A stretch of DNA of 64,000 nt from assembly GCF_904846075.1 (NCBI RefSeq), contig NZ_CAJGZH010000001.1, forward strand, positions 1,178,001-1,242,000. Direction: 5' to 3'. A model generated the notes under the pieces. The model was given only the letters and a program-made list of their open reading frames with translations, made no database searches and was not told the origin of the DNA. The DNA is from Psychrobacter glacincola (lineage in GTDB: Bacteria; Pseudomonadota; Gammaproteobacteria; Pseudomonadales; Moraxellaceae). Every line of letters begins with the position of its first letter. Position 1 is the first letter of the stretch. Both the position numbers and the translations under genes were made by a program. Below, in pieces: positions 9,842-19,242 of the stretch.

Positions 9842-10945
9842 ATGGCAGGCAATAGCATTGGACAGGTTTTTACGGTCACCACGTGCGGCGAGTCGCATGG
9901 TGCAGGTCTTATGGCAATCGTCGATGGCGTGCCACCGGGTTTAGCCTTATCTGCAGATGATTTGCAAATCGATTTAGATCGCCGCAAACCGGGCACGTCT
10001 AAATACTCTACCCAGCGCCGCGAGTCCGATGAAGTTGAGATTATCTCTGGTGTGTTTGAGGGTAAGACGACTGGTACGTCTATTGGCCTGCTGATTCGTA
10101 ATACCAATCAAAAATCCAAAGACTATGGCGAGATTAAAGACACGTTTCGCCCCGGTCATGCCGACTATACCTATAGCATGAAATATGGCTTTCGTGATTA
10201 TCGTGGTGGTGGGCGCTCCTCAGCGCGCGAGACAGCGATGCGCGTGGCGGCAGGTGCTATCGCTAAGAAATATCTACAAGAGCGCTTAGGTGTGCAAGTC
10301 CGTGGTCACGTCACCCAAATTGGCAATGAGTACAGTAATGTCCTAAACCCAAGCCAAATTGATTGGGACTTTGTGAATAGCAATCCGTTTTTTTGCGCCG
10401 ATGCCGATGCTGTCAGTCGTTTTGAGACCTTGATAGACAGTTTGCGCCGTGAAGGCACTAGCTGCGGTGCCCGTCTTGAGATTATCGCTAGCGGTGTGCC
10501 AGTCGGACTTGGCGAGCCAGTATTTGATCGTTTAGATGCGGATATTGCCCATGCGATGATGAGCATCAATGCTGTTAAAGGCGTTGAGGTCGGCGACGGC
10601 ATGGCAGTGGCAGGGCAGTTCGGTCATAGCTCTCGTGATGAGCTGACGCCAGACGGTTTTACTGCAAATCATGCTGGTGGTATTTTGGGTGGCATCTCGT
10701 CAGGGCAAGACATCCGTGTCAGTATTGCGCTTAAGCCAACCTCTAGTATTACGACGGCTGGCAAGAGTATCAATACACAAGGCGAGTCGGTTGATATGCT
10801 GACCAAAGGTCGTCATGATCCTTGTGTTGGTGTACGTGCCACGCCTATCGCAGAAGCCATGCTAGCTATTGTCTTGCTCGATCACTATTTGCGCCATCGC
10901 GGCCAAAATGCAGATGTTAAGCCGCCGGTTGAATCGATTACTTAA
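9842..10945 (+). CDS. aroC: Chorismate synthase
   Basis: Catalyses the last step of the shikimate pathway, converting EPSP to chorismate with reduced FMN. The 367-residue length is normal. Family signatures are visible: GESHG near residues 16-20, the RPGHADYTY segment, [10 protein letters not shown] near residue 121, and the C-terminal HDPCVGVRA region. The start follows an AAGGA Shine-Dalgarno by five bases. It lies 104 bp after prmB, is probably cotranscribed with it, and is closed by a strong terminator. Confidence 0.97.
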   Translation: MAGNSIGQVFTVTTCGESHGAGLMAIVDGVPPGLALSADDLQIDLDRRKPGTSKYSTQRRESDEVEIISGVFEGKTTGTSIGLLIRNTNQKSKDYGEIKDTFRPGHADYTYSMKYGFRDYRGGGRSSARETAMRVAAGAIAKKYLQERLGVQVRGHVTQIGNEYSNVLNPSQIDWDFVNSNPFFCADADAVSRFETLIDSLRREGTSCGARLEIIASGVPVGLGEPVFDRLDADIAHAMMSINAVKGVEVGDGMAVAGQFGHSSRDELTPDGFTANHAGGILGGISSGQDIRVSIALKPTSSITTAGKSINTQGESVDMLTKGRHDPCVGVRATPIAEAMLAIVLLDHYLRHRGQNADVKPPVESIT

Positions 10946-10965
10946 ATTGTTTGCCGTAAAATTAT

Positions 10966-11024
10966 AAACCCTCTATCATATCTAACTAGTGTTTCTAACT
11001 AGATATGATAGAGGGTTTTTTTTT
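10966..11024 (+). terminator. Rho-independent terminator of aroC
   Basis: A long stem in which CCCTCTATCATATCTA pairs with its complement, with an inner ACTAG extension, is followed by a run of nine T residues. It lies about 25 bp after the aroC stop and is the strongest terminator in the left part of the window. Confidence 0.93.
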
Positions 11025-11098
11025 GACTGATTTTTTATAAATAATTAACAAGTCAGCAACTTAGTTGATAAGATTTAATCAGTAAATTGAATGAATTT

Positions 11099-11299
11099 TT
11101 AAGCCGCTACTTGATAGTGGTCAATAGCCACACATTGCTGGTGGCGAAATACCAATAGCAGTTGTTGACTGGGAATGGCTAACCAATGCCCAAAAGCGAT
11201 ACTATCAATCCCTTCACCTGACAGCGCTTGTAGGCAAAAATGACGACTACCGCCTAAGCAGTTTTTTATAATTTGATTTTGTTCAATAGCGTCTTTCAT
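11099..11299 (-). CDS. Small protein of unknown function
   Basis: A 66-residue frame on the minus strand, convergent with aroC. The ATG at 11299 is preceded by AAGGAT and AAAG at plausible Shine-Dalgarno distances, which supports it as a real gene. The protein has two cysteines near residues 14 and 22 and no obvious membrane segment. I do not recognise a family. It may be a lineage-specific small gene. Confidence 0.5.
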   Translation of the reverse strand: MKDAIEQNQIIKNCLGGSRHFCLQALSGEGIDSIAFGHWLAIPSQQLLLVFRHQQCVAIDHYQVAA

Positions 11300-11465
11300 G
11301 GTCTTTCTATCCTTAATATGGGTTACGAATTTGAATAACGCTATCGTAAAACAAGCAGATAGAAAACCTGTGTAGGAATGATGGAAAATTCATGAACTGG
11401 CATTATTGCTAATCGAAAATAATTTAATGAATTTGAGTAACTGTCTATCTATCTTATCTAAGCCT

Positions 11466-13283
11466 CTATTCTTTAGTCAAAGGCAAGGTAATACTAACCA
11501 TCACGCCTGAATATTGCTTAATAGCAGCGTTTTTTTCATTACTATTGTGACTACTGTCATCGCTATTTTCTTGAATATTAGTAATGGCAACATGACCGCC
11601 ATGATGCTCAATAACTTGCTTCACAAGGGTTAAACCAAGGCCAGTGCCTTTTTTGAGGGTATTACTTGTGACATTGGGCTGCTGTGCTTGTTTGATTTCT
11701 AACTTGGAAGATTTATCTGGTGCATGCTCTGAGGCTTTTTCAGCAGCTTGGCTCTGATGCGATAAGCTAAAATAACGGTCAAACGCTTTATCAACGGCAT
11801 ACTCAGGGAGCAATTTACCATTATTAAAGATATCAATAGTCACAGTTTGCGCTGAACCATGTTGCGCGATGTTGTGCAGATAAATAACGACTGTGCTATC
11901 GGCAAAATGAATGGCATTGTCCAATACATTTTGCAGCACTTGTACCAACCAAAACTGATCAGCGAAAACGCTGGTATTTGCCAAGGCATCTGGTGATAAA
12001 GTCGCTGTTTCAGTCACCCGTTTATTATCAAGATAGATGTCGATAGGCGCTAGGTGCTGCTGTTGCAATTTAGCGCTATTGTCTTTTGCAAGGGTTTGCA
12101 ACAACGGTAGTAGAGGGGTCAGCTGCCGATTCAGCTTAAAAGTCGGTTGCTCAACTTTGGCAAGTAATAGCAGCCGATCAATCAATTGCTGCATTTTGAT
12201 ACTTTGTTCACCAATGGACTGGATGAGCATCTGTTGATCTTCTTTATCGAGCCCGTCGTCTTCTAGCAACTCACTACTGGCACGAATGGCGGTTAACGGA
12301 CTTTTGAGCTCATGGGTCAGGGTATGAACATAGTCAGTAACATAGGCGCGATTTTCCAATCGATGTTTCATAGACTCAATGGTATCCGTTAGGCTATTAA
12401 GTTCATGACCTAAGTAAAAATAGGGCTTTTTGGTGTCTTCTGCCAGTGCACTGGTATATTGGGTCACAAGGCTGATGCTTTGCTTGAGCCACCAGGCGAC
12501 CAGTCCTGCTAATATAAGGGCAGCAATACTCATGAGAAGCGCTGTGATAAGCATGCGATTGCGCGTATCGTCTAAATAAGGCAACACGCTAGCGACAGGT
12601 TTGCCAACGCTGATGATACCAATCAAGTTGCCAGTTTCATCCTTTATCGGCTGTGCCACATACATCACCGTACCATCTCGCTGATTATGATCTAGCGTTG
12701 TACTTCTCGCGCCATACTGACCATTTAACGTTAGATAGACATCATTCCAGCGGCTGTAATTTTGTCCTTCATCATTGTCAGGTTCGGGTAGTGAGTCGTA
12801 TATGACAACGCCTTTATCATCGGTGACATATATCCGAAAGCTGCTAGGGCTTTTATTTTTATATTCTGGATCTGTTGTTTTACTTATCGTGGGCGCACCG
12901 ATAAATGCCGCATCGAGTTTCGTTTGATACTGCTCATCGTATAGCTGTCCTGAAGATAACGGCATCTGCAAACTTGCTGCCAGCAATTTGCTGGTATCTA
13001 ACAGCGTATCTTCGATGACTTGCTGCGCCGTCGGTTTGACATAACCAAACAGCTGAGTAAATGCGACCACACCGCAGATAATCAGCACTAACGCCAACGC
13101 AAGCCAAATCCTAAAAAATATACTTAAATTCAGCAGTCGTTTTGGTTTAGTCGTTTGCTGCGCGGTGCCGATAGGATGCAGTTTTGCATACCAATTACTT
13201 TGGCTGGCATGCGCGCTGTTATCAGCCTTATTAATATGAGTATTAGGATGGCTGTTAGCACTATCGTTGGTTTTATGATTCAT
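11466..13283 (-). CDS. creC: Sensor histidine kinase, CreC-like
   Basis: Inner-membrane sensor kinase paired with the response regulator just upstream. The 605-residue protein has a polar N-terminal tail and a membrane helix near residues 50-72. A periplasmic sensor domain begins KPTAQQVIEDTLLDTSKLLA, which resembles the CreC sensor. A second membrane helix lies near 240-262, followed by HAMP-like and HisKA segments. The phosphoacceptor H-box reads LTHELKSPLTAIR, the N-box QNVLDNAIHF and the ATP-lid GTGLGLTLVKQVI. The ATPase domain has a low-complexity insertion of about 35 residues before the lid. The assignment to Cre rather than another Omp/Pho-type pair is moderately sure. Confidence 0.8.
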   Translation of the reverse strand: MNHKTNDSANSHPNTHINKADNSAHASQSNWYAKLHPIGTAQQTTKPKRLLNLSIFFRIWLALALVLIICGVVAFTQLFGYVKPTAQQVIEDTLLDTSKLLAASLQMPLSSGQLYDEQYQTKLDAAFIGAPTISKTTDPEYKNKSPSSFRIYVTDDKGVVIYDSLPEPDNDEGQNYSRWNDVYLTLNGQYGARSTTLDHNQRDGTVMYVAQPIKDETGNLIGIISVGKPVASVLPYLDDTRNRMLITALLMSIAALILAGLVAWWLKQSISLVTQYTSALAEDTKKPYFYLGHELNSLTDTIESMKHRLENRAYVTDYVHTLTHELKSPLTAIRASSELLEDDGLDKEDQQMLIQSIGEQSIKMQQLIDRLLLLAKVEQPTFKLNRQLTPLLPLLQTLAKDNSAKLQQQHLAPIDIYLDNKRVTETATLSPDALANTSVFADQFWLVQVLQNVLDNAIHFADSTVVIYLHNIAQHGSAQTVTIDIFNNGKLLPEYAVDKAFDRYFSLSHQSQAAEKASEHAPDKSSKLEIKQAQQPNVTSNTLKKGTGLGLTLVKQVIEHHGGHVAITNIQENSDDSSHNSNEKNAAIKQYSGVMVSITLPLTKE

Positions 13284-13352
13284 ATTTTTAGGTGTATTAT
13301 TTGACGTTATAGAAGGTCGGTTTTAATCAAAATATGGCTATGGGTAGTGCAG

Positions 13353-14147
13353 CTAGGCGGGACACAAGGCGTAACCCAAGCCGCGATGGGTATGGATAAC
13401 ATCAATGCTGGCATCGACGGTCGCTAGTTGCTTACGAATGGACTTGATATGACTGTCTATAGTTCTCGCCAAGCGATGATCAGGGTAATCGCTCACCGCG
13501 CTCAGCAGTTGCTCACGGCTAAAGACTTGATTGGGCGCTTTTAACAGGGTCAATAAGATTTTGCGTTCGGTGTTACTCAGCTCAAGCTTCTGCTCTTGCC
13601 ACATTAACGAATAATTAAGCGGTTGGTAGTGCCAGATGCCAGACTGACATTCAAAGGTTAACGCCTGCCCCGACATATTGCTAGAAGAATTGTCATTAAC
13701 GGTATTATCTGCTGCTGCTGTATGATTAGTAGACTGCTGAGACAATAATTGCTCACGTCGCCAAATGGCTTTTAGGCGAGCAACCAACTCGCGCGGGCTA
13801 AATGGCTTGGCACAATAGTCATCGCCGCCCATCTCTAAACCCAAAATACGATCGACCTCATCGCTACGCGCCGTCAAGAAGATGATAGGAGTGTCTTTTA
13901 AGCCGTTAATATCAGGGGTGTGGCGTATCTGTTGACAGAGACTGAGACCATCGCCATCTGGCAACCCAACATCTAAAATAATCGCCGATAGATTTTGCGC
14001 TTCAGCGCTTTTATGTAAATTGCGCAGAAAAGGCAACACGTTACTGGCGTTATCAAGCCAAGTGATTTGCCAGCCTTCACGCTTGCAAGTGACTTTCAGT
14101 GACATCGCGATAGCAGGATCGTCTTCTACCAGTAAAATATGGGTCAT
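13353..14147 (-). CDS. creB: Response regulator, CreB-like (OmpR/PhoB family)
   Basis: Two-component response regulator with an N-terminal receiver domain: the acidic pocket DD is in LVEDDPAIA, the phosphoacceptor D lies in ILDVGLPDGDG, and the conserved K is in CAKPFSPREL. A C-terminal winged helix ends in the HTHRGLGYAL signature. I start it at the ATG at 14147, which has a GAG motif upstream and gives MTHILLVEDD; the frame stays open to 14255, but those 36 residues are not part of a receiver fold. A 30-residue Asn/Ser-rich linker separates the domains. It lies 69 bp upstream of the kinase gene and is probably in one operon with it. Confidence 0.85.
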   Translation of the reverse strand: MTHILLVEDDPAIAMSLKVTCKREGWQITWLDNASNVLPFLRNLHKSAEAQNLSAIILDVGLPDGDGLSLCQQIRHTPDINGLKDTPIIFLTARSDEVDRILGLEMGGDDYCAKPFSPRELVARLKAIWRREQLLSQQSTNHTAAADNTVNDNSSSNMSGQALTFECQSGIWHYQPLNYSLMWQEQKLELSNTERKILLTLLKAPNQVFSREQLLSAVSDYPDHRLARTIDSHIKSIRKQLATVDASIDVIHTHRGLGYALCPA

Positions 14148-14507
14148 AAGCTCTATATCGCTATATAAAGAAAAACTATTTAAGATAAAGGGTTTATTCA
14201 TATCTAATGAGATACGAACATTGAAAAATGAGTGTAGGGCATCATACAGTAGCAAGAGTGTTATCTAAGTTGACGAATTTATCGTAGCACAAAAGTCGCA
14301 CTTGCTTTTGCTATCAGCCTTTAAAAGATGTGAAAAGTTGATGGAAATTGGGGTTATTAGTGAAGGCTTTTTTGACTAGCGGTTTTGATGAAAGGCTGTA
14401 AAATAATCAGCGTTATTATAAAAAATATTGAAATATACTGCGAATGTCAGTTTTACTAAAAATAAGTTTGATGTACCTACAATTTTTATTGAAAGGAATT
14501 TAAAAAC

Positions 14508-15179
14508 ATGAGTAATTATTTAGATGCGGTCATCGTTGAGCATAATCCATCTCAAAAAAAGATAGACAGAGCCGTTATCTGGCTACATGGTTTGGGCGCA
14601 AGTGGTCATGATTTTGAGCCAGTGGTTCCACAGCTAGGTTTGGCTAGTGATATGGCCGTACGTTTTATTTTCCCGCATGCACCTAAACGTCCAGTGACGG
14701 TGAATGGGGGTATGGTAATGCCAGCATGGTACGACATCTTAGAGATGAGCTTAGAGCGCAAGGTAGATATTGCACAGATTGAAGAATCCTCTCAGCAAAT
14801 TCATGATTTAATCAGCCGTGAGATAGAGCACGGCGTTAAGCCTGAACATATTGTGATTGCTGGATTTTCACAGGGCGGGGCAGTGGCCTATCATGTGGCA
14901 CTTGGCTACCCACAGCGTTTAGCTGGCTTGATGACACTCTCTACTTATCTAGCGACTAATGATAATATTAGCTATAGCGCTGCTAATAAAGATATGCCAA
15001 TATTGATTGAGCATGGTACGCATGATCCAGTTGTTCCTGTAATTTTGGGCGAGCAGGCGCAGCAGTTATTATCCGCTAAAGGCTATAATGTTGCTTATCA
15101 TACTTATCCGATGGCTCATCAAGTTTGCATGCCGCAGATTCAAAATATCGGTAAATGGCTCAACAAAGTACTGGCTTAG
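14508..15179 (+). CDS. Carboxylesterase / Abhydrolase_2 serine hydrolase
   Basis: A cytosolic alpha/beta hydrolase of the phospholipase/carboxylesterase family, related to Pseudomonas EstB and human acyl-protein thioesterase. The 223-residue length is typical. The nucleophile elbow GFSQGG lies near residues 119-124, the catalytic Asp near residue 173 in HDPVVP, and the His near residue 204 in AHQVCMP. The oxyanion segment WLHGLGASGHDFEP is near the N terminus. AAAGGA ten bases upstream supports the start. It is a single gene just before ssrA; the natural substrate cannot be read from sequence. Confidence 0.9.
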   Translation: MSNYLDAVIVEHNPSQKKIDRAVIWLHGLGASGHDFEPVVPQLGLASDMAVRFIFPHAPKRPVTVNGGMVMPAWYDILEMSLERKVDIAQIEESSQQIHDLISREIEHGVKPEHIVIAGFSQGGAVAYHVALGYPQRLAGLMTLSTYLATNDNISYSAANKDMPILIEHGTHDPVVPVILGEQAQQLLSAKGYNVAYHTYPMAHQVCMPQIQNIGKWLNKVLA

Positions 15180-15221
15180 AGAGTTCAGCTGTAACGTAAT
15201 GTAATATAGATATTATATAGG

Positions 15222-15251
15222 TTGAAAGTCGACGTATAAGTCCTATATAAT
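15222..15251 (+). promoter_or_regulatory. ssrA promoter
   Basis: TTGAAA at 15222-15227 and a consensus TATAAT at 15246-15251, 18 bases apart, lie just before the tmRNA. The mature tmRNA end at 15265 is 14 bases past the -10 box, consistent with a short leader removed by RNase P. Confidence 0.65.
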
Positions 15252-15264
15252 AGATGACCTTATT

Positions 15265-15642
15265 GGGGATGTTCTGGCTTCGACGCTGGTGATGAAACTC
15301 AATGATGCATGTCGAGAGTATATGTCCTCTCGTTAATCAAACATATATTGTTATAGTCGCAAACGACGAAAATTACGCTCTAGCAGCTTAAACCCTGTTT
15401 ACATGGTTTAAACCTGTTTACTTAGTTGCTGATCACCTACAGTTGGTCAACTAAGTTGAAGCGTCCGCATGTAGGCTCGCCACAAGTGATTGTCTCAATC
15501 GCTTGGGTTCAAAAGTAGAGAATCGTCCAATCCATCCTGACTGTCGGATCGGTACGGATTAAAACTAAAGACAGAAACTAAACATGTAGATTCATGAGCG
15601 TAATGCTGGCGGACGCGGGTTCAACTCCCGCCATCTCCACCA
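15265..15642 (+). ncRNA. ssrA: Transfer-messenger RNA (tmRNA)
   Basis: Rescues stalled ribosomes by trans-translation together with SmpB. The 5' end GGGGATG pairs with the 3' CATCTCC as a seven-base-pair acceptor stem (one G-U pair), with discriminator A and encoded CCA at 15640-15642. The tag reading frame begins at GCA 15359 and encodes ANDENYALAA, then TAA at 15389-15391; this equals the E. coli tag and is read by ClpXP/ClpAP. The T-arm GGTTCAACTCCCGCC is intact. The last 15 bases also form the start of the left attachment repeat of the integrated element, so integration leaves the RNA functional. Confidence 0.97.
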
Positions 15643-15644
15643 AA
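15628..15644 (+). repeat. attL core repeat
   Basis: CCGCCATCTCCACCAAA, identical to the copy at 26341-26357. The first 15 bases are the tmRNA 3' end including CCA. Integrases of this class commonly use the 3' end of tRNA or tmRNA genes and restore the gene on insertion. Confidence 0.93.
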
Positions 15645-15650
15645 CAACGA

Positions 15651-15700
15651 TAAAGGGCTGACCGTCATAGACTGTTAGCCCTTTATTTTGGGCGTTTTTT
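15651..15700 (+). terminator. Element-supplied terminator for ssrA
   Basis: TAAAGGGCT (15651-15659) pairs with AGCCCTTTA (15677-15685), followed by TTTTGGGCG and a T6 run. It lies inside the element immediately after attL, so it replaces the native ssrA terminator that was moved beyond attR. Confidence 0.75.
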
Positions 15701-15743
15701 AGGTATTGAGGTTTATATAGGGGTATGGCGAACCATATAGAAT

Positions 15744-15792
15744 GTTGGTATTATTGTTGGTATTAGAGTTTATACACGCTCTCAATACCAAC
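15744..15792. promoter_or_regulatory. Integrase arm-type binding sites, left end
   Basis: GTTGGTATT occurs at 15744-15752 and 15756-15764 (12-bp period), and its inverse AATACCAAC at 15784-15792, just before the integrase start. A matching 12-bp-spaced pair lies near attR. This is the arrangement expected of arm-type sites read by the integrase N-terminal domain. The overlap with the int promoter region suggests autoregulation. Confidence 0.7.
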
Positions 15793-15805
15793 AAAGGATA
15801 GTCCA

Positions 15806-17047
15806 ATGCCCTTAACTCATACCGTTATCAATAAGCTACAGCCCAGTAGTACCTCGATTGATACAAAGCGACCTGACAAGCATAGTGACGGTAACGGGCT
15901 GCAATTATGGGTTCGTTACACGGGCGTTAAGTCATGGATTAGCGCCTACAGGTGGCAAGGAAAACAGCAAACCCTCACTATTGGCACTTATCCAGTTATG
16001 AGCTTGCAGAACGCAAGGCAGCGCAATATTGAGATCAAACGCTTAATAGCTGATGGTGTGAATCCTAAGGATCATAAAAAAGAGCAGCAAGCCAGCCAAG
16101 ACGGTTTAAATGTTTTCGATAACATAGCCCAGTCATGGTATGCAGAACGCAAAACCTACCTAGCAGAAAGCACCTTTTCCCGTAACTATTCCGCTTATAT
16201 GCGCGATGTTAAGCCCTCTATTGGTCAAAAGAACATCAACGACATTACCGCGCCTGATGTATTAGCTATTGGCAAAGCAGTAGAAAGCCGCGGCGCTAAT
16301 GAAATGGCAAGGCGGACTATTAGAGAGATAGGGCAGATATTCAAACACGCCATACGTAATGGACTAGCCACGCATAACCCAGCCACCGACCTAGCCGAAG
16401 CAATCAAACCACACAAAACGACCAACCACCACCGCATTACTAGCCAGCAATTACCTAAACTACTAAAAGACATCAACGCTTATCAAGGTGATGTACTGGT
16501 GAAGTTAGGCTTATGGTTTTTATGCTATACGTTTGTGCGTACCAATGAACTACGCTTTATGGAGTGGTCAGAGATTGATTATCAAGCGAATGTATGGCGC
16601 ATACCAGCCGATAAGATGAAAGCCAAGCGTTTGCACATTGTGCCACTAGCACCGCAAGCAATGGCAATATTAGAGCAGATCAAAGAGCTGGGTTTTTCGG
16701 ATCAGTACGTTTTCTTTAATACCTCAACCCGTAAGCCATACAGCCAAAACGCATTTATTAATGCCCTATGGAATATGGGTTATAAAGGAGAAATGACGGG
16801 GCACGGCTTCCGTGGGCTTGCCAGTACCACACTGCATGAAAAAGAGTTTATGCACGAAGCAATAGAGCTACAGCTGGCACACGATAGAGAAAACAAGATC
16901 AGCGCAGCATACAACGGAGCGCAGCACTTGCCATACAGAATAGACATGATGAATCAGTGGGCAAATTTCATTGATGATGCTTATGATGGCAAGCTGGACA
17001 ACGTGATCCGTGCAGACTTCAAACAACACAAACAAAAGCTAGGCTAA
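15806..17047 (+). CDS. int: Tyrosine integrase, P4 family
   Basis: Catalyses site-specific integration and excision at the ssrA 3' end. The 413-residue protein has an N-terminal arm-binding DUF4102-type domain (DGNGLQLWVRYTG...WISAYRWQGK near residues 27-55), a core-binding domain, and a C-terminal catalytic domain. The catalytic Arg is near residue 245 in VRTNELRFMEW, the HxxR box in GHGFRG near 333-336, a further His in LAHDREN, and the tyrosine near 369 in AAYNG. AAAGGA upstream of the ATG supports the start. It reads away from attL; the nearest gene upstream is ssrA itself. Confidence 0.95.
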   Translation: MPLTHTVINKLQPSSTSIDTKRPDKHSDGNGLQLWVRYTGVKSWISAYRWQGKQQTLTIGTYPVMSLQNARQRNIEIKRLIADGVNPKDHKKEQQASQDGLNVFDNIAQSWYAERKTYLAESTFSRNYSAYMRDVKPSIGQKNINDITAPDVLAIGKAVESRGANEMARRTIREIGQIFKHAIRNGLATHNPATDLAEAIKPHKTTNHHRITSQQLPKLLKDINAYQGDVLVKLGLWFLCYTFVRTNELRFMEWSEIDYQANVWRIPADKMKAKRLHIVPLAPQAMAILEQIKELGFSDQYVFFNTSTRKPYSQNAFINALWNMGYKGEMTGHGFRGLASTTLHEKEFMHEAIELQLAHDRENKISAAYNGAQHLPYRIDMMNQWANFIDDAYDGKLDNVIRADFKQHKQKLG

Positions 17048-17165
17048 GGCTTAGCACCAACTATGCAAGGCTAGGACTAATTACCCGAAAGCCAGCCGTT
17101 CACACACCTTTAGGCTGGCACTGCCTTGCACCTACTTTGATTTAAGGGTGTGTAAAGGTGTGAAA

Positions 17166-18500
17166 GTGAGTATTTTAATTGATGAGTTAGAAGCGCGAAA
17201 AAATGATTATATTGTAGTAGCAGACCTAATAAATCTAATGGCAGAAGCAACCAATAGTACGCTATATCAGGTAGTTGATTATCTAGAAGCCCACTATGTT
17301 AATACCCATTTATCTAGATTTCATATAGACGATTACTATAATTTTGATGCTATTGAGCATTGGTTGTGTGAATTAGGTGAGAATGACGCAAAGACAACTT
17401 ACTTCTTGAAAGCCGAGGTAATGGCGTTTGAGCCAATCACTAAGCATGGTATTTTTAAAGAAAGCCAAGCCACAAATATCGTGGTTAATGACGTTTATGG
17501 GAGGACTTATGATTTTAATCAAAATAAGAAAAATCGTGAGGATGATTATCTAACATTAGGTGAAACATTAGATTTTCTTAACTTTAATACTGATTTTAAT
17601 ACTTCGAGTTATGATTTGAGAAAGTTAAGAGATTTGGCAAGAAAAAAACTTTTGACGCCATGCTTTTACTTTAGCGGCTATGTTGGTAGTTTCTCATTTG
17701 AAAACACAAAGAATTTTTATACAGAAGTTATAACAGGCTATTTCACGTATAGACTATTGACAGAAGAAATTTGCAGTTATGACGATTATATAACTATACC
17801 ATCTTGTGAAACTGGCAATGAAATCAGAATTTATAGAATTCTAGAGAAACAAACAGCGGAATATGTAGATAATGATAATGGGGTATTTTTATTAGAAAAG
17901 AAACCGCAAGGATTTCATGATACTGAAAAAGCAGAACTAAAATGTATTGAAGCGGACGAAATTAGGTTTTCAAAGCGAGAAATATACAGTTATATAGCCT
18001 CACTTACTAATAACAATGACAGCCAAGATGATGCATCTGTACAGAATGATAGTGAATTACTCGCAAAGCTAGAAAAGTTACAAGCTGAAAATGACGATCT
18101 TAATTCTAGGTTGAATACCGCTAGAGACACTTACAAGCAACACCGAGATGAGATAAAAGCACATACACAAAAGAACAAAGAGGCGGAGGTTGAGAAAGCG
18201 GAACTCATCGAGAAGCTGAGTAAAGCCGAATTGACAGACAAGCCAGCTGATAGCGTTACACATTCAAACACTGATATTCAGAATATAAAGAAAGCAGCTA
18301 TTAGGCAGTTTAATAGAAGCCTAGCTACTGTATTGATTGAGTTGGACTACAAAGACAAGTTAAGAAAAGGCGATATAGCTAACTATATAGTGCCATACAT
18401 GAAAGAATTAGCGTTTGTACTAGCTGATGAACAGCAAGATAAAGCCAATAATTTAACGGTAACATATGACACCTTGTACGATAATCACTTAAAAACTTAG
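17166..18500 (+). CDS. Coiled-coil cargo protein of unknown function
   Basis: No family recognised. The frame offers only GTG starts (17148, 17160, 17166); I choose 17166 because AAAGG lies eight bases upstream, which gives a 444-residue protein. The N-terminal half is acidic and aromatic-rich. Residues 290-370 form a strong coiled coil. The C-terminal 75 residues make a compact conserved-looking block that includes QFNRSLATVLIELDYKDKLR. Base composition is clearly more AT-rich than that of the integrase and the operon that follows, which suggests separate acquisition. It sits between int and the regulator, a position where P4-like elements often carry phage-defence or other cargo. That role is inference from position only. 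Confidence 0.6.
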   Translation: MSILIDELEARKNDYIVVADLINLMAEATNSTLYQVVDYLEAHYVNTHLSRFHIDDYYNFDAIEHWLCELGENDAKTTYFLKAEVMAFEPITKHGIFKESQATNIVVNDVYGRTYDFNQNKKNREDDYLTLGETLDFLNFNTDFNTSSYDLRKLRDLARKKLLTPCFYFSGYVGSFSFENTKNFYTEVITGYFTYRLLTEEICSYDDYITIPSCETGNEIRIYRILEKQTAEYVDNDNGVFLLEKKPQGFHDTEKAELKCIEADEIRFSKREIYSYIASLTNNNDSQDDASVQNDSELLAKLEKLQAENDDLNSRLNTARDTYKQHRDEIKAHTQKNKEAEVEKAELIEKLSKAELTDKPADSVTHSNTDIQNIKKAAIRQFNRSLATVLIELDYKDKLRKGDIANYIVPYMKELAFVLADEQQDKANNLTVTYDTLYDNHLKT

Positions 18501-18621
18501 GTTTTAAACAAGGCAGACAAAGCGATGATGAAAAGCAAAAAGTAAATATTGACCTTTTATTCAAAAAACAATTACCTATCACGGAATAAACACCCCGTTA
18601 AATACCTTTTACAGCCCGTAA

Positions 18622-18645
18622 GCCCTCTATTTAGAGGGTTTTTTG
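18622..18645 (+). terminator. Rho-independent terminator after the cargo gene
   Basis: CCCTCT/AGAGGG stem (18623-18628 with 18633-18638), four-base loop, then a T6 run. It separates the AT-rich cargo gene from the regulator operon. Confidence 0.85.
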
Positions 18646-18711
18646 TTGTCTATTCTATCCATATCGCAGAACAACGCAGCGATACAAATCATACGATATG
18701 GAGCAGTTAAG

Positions 18712-19002
18712 ATGACACACCCAACGAAAAACACCCCAGTAATTCCTTTTACTGATAACACCTCGAACGATACCGAACCAACCACCGCAAACAGTCCAGT
18801 TATGCAACTGCCTACTACTGGCATGGGCAGAGCTAAGGACATTTTGCCGTTCTTACCCTTTAGCAAAACCACCTTGTTTGAATGGAGTAAGGACGGGCGG
18901 TTCGTAGCACCCGTTAAGCTATCCCCTACCATGACCGCGTGGAGTTATGCAGCGGTTCACGAATGGATCAACAAACACACCTCAACTACTAGCGAGGTGT
19001 AG
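18712..19002 (+). CDS. AlpA-like DNA-binding regulator
   Basis: A small helix-turn-helix protein of the AlpA/phage-regulator type that on P4-like elements controls excision and integrase expression. I start at the ATG at 18712 (GGAG eight bases upstream), which gives 96 residues; the frame opens at a TTG at 18643 that overlaps the terminator. The helix-turn-helix region reads PFSKTTLFEWSKDGRF, followed by KLSPTMTAWSYAAVHEWI, which matches the usual position of the wing and the C-terminal W-x-x-xxV-xxWI motif of AlpA proteins. It is the first gene of a compact operon running to 23264. Confidence 0.75.
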   Translation: MTHPTKNTPVIPFTDNTSNDTEPTTANSPVMQLPTTGMGRAKDILPFLPFSKTTLFEWSKDGRFVAPVKLSPTMTAWSYAAVHEWINKHTSTTSEV

Positions 19003-19005
19003 ATC

Positions 19006-19242
19006 ATGCAAACACGGCAACCCAAAAAAAGCTATAAGCAGATTATCCATAATCACCTGCTGGCAGGTAATAGCCTATCCACTTATGAAGCTTTTGATCT
19101 ATGGCAAATAACATGCTTTTTACAGCGTGTCAGTGAGTTAAGAGATCAAGGCGTAACTATTCAAGACGAATGGGTAAAGAATAACGGCAAACCCTTTAAA
19201 CGCTATTGGATAGACCAGCCAGCTAATGAGGTGCAATCATGA
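19006..19242 (+). CDS. Winged-helix domain protein
   Basis: A 78-residue protein with the pattern of small phage-type winged helices: a first helix (YKQIIHNHLLAGNSLS), a second (TYEAFDLWQITCFLQRVSELRDQG) and a short wing with VTIQDEW. It is probably DNA-binding, as a regulator or replication accessory. It has a GAGG Shine-Dalgarno and starts three bases after the AlpA-like stop. Its stop overlaps the next start, so translation is coupled. Confidence 0.65.
   Translation: MQTRQPKKSYKQIIHNHLLAGNSLSTYEAFDLWQITCFLQRVSELRDQGVTIQDEWVKNNGKPFKRYWIDQPANEVQS

Noticed and set aside
16225..16476. Minus-strand frame inside the integrase gene
   Set aside because: Antisense to the catalytic region of an intact integrase, with no start signal.
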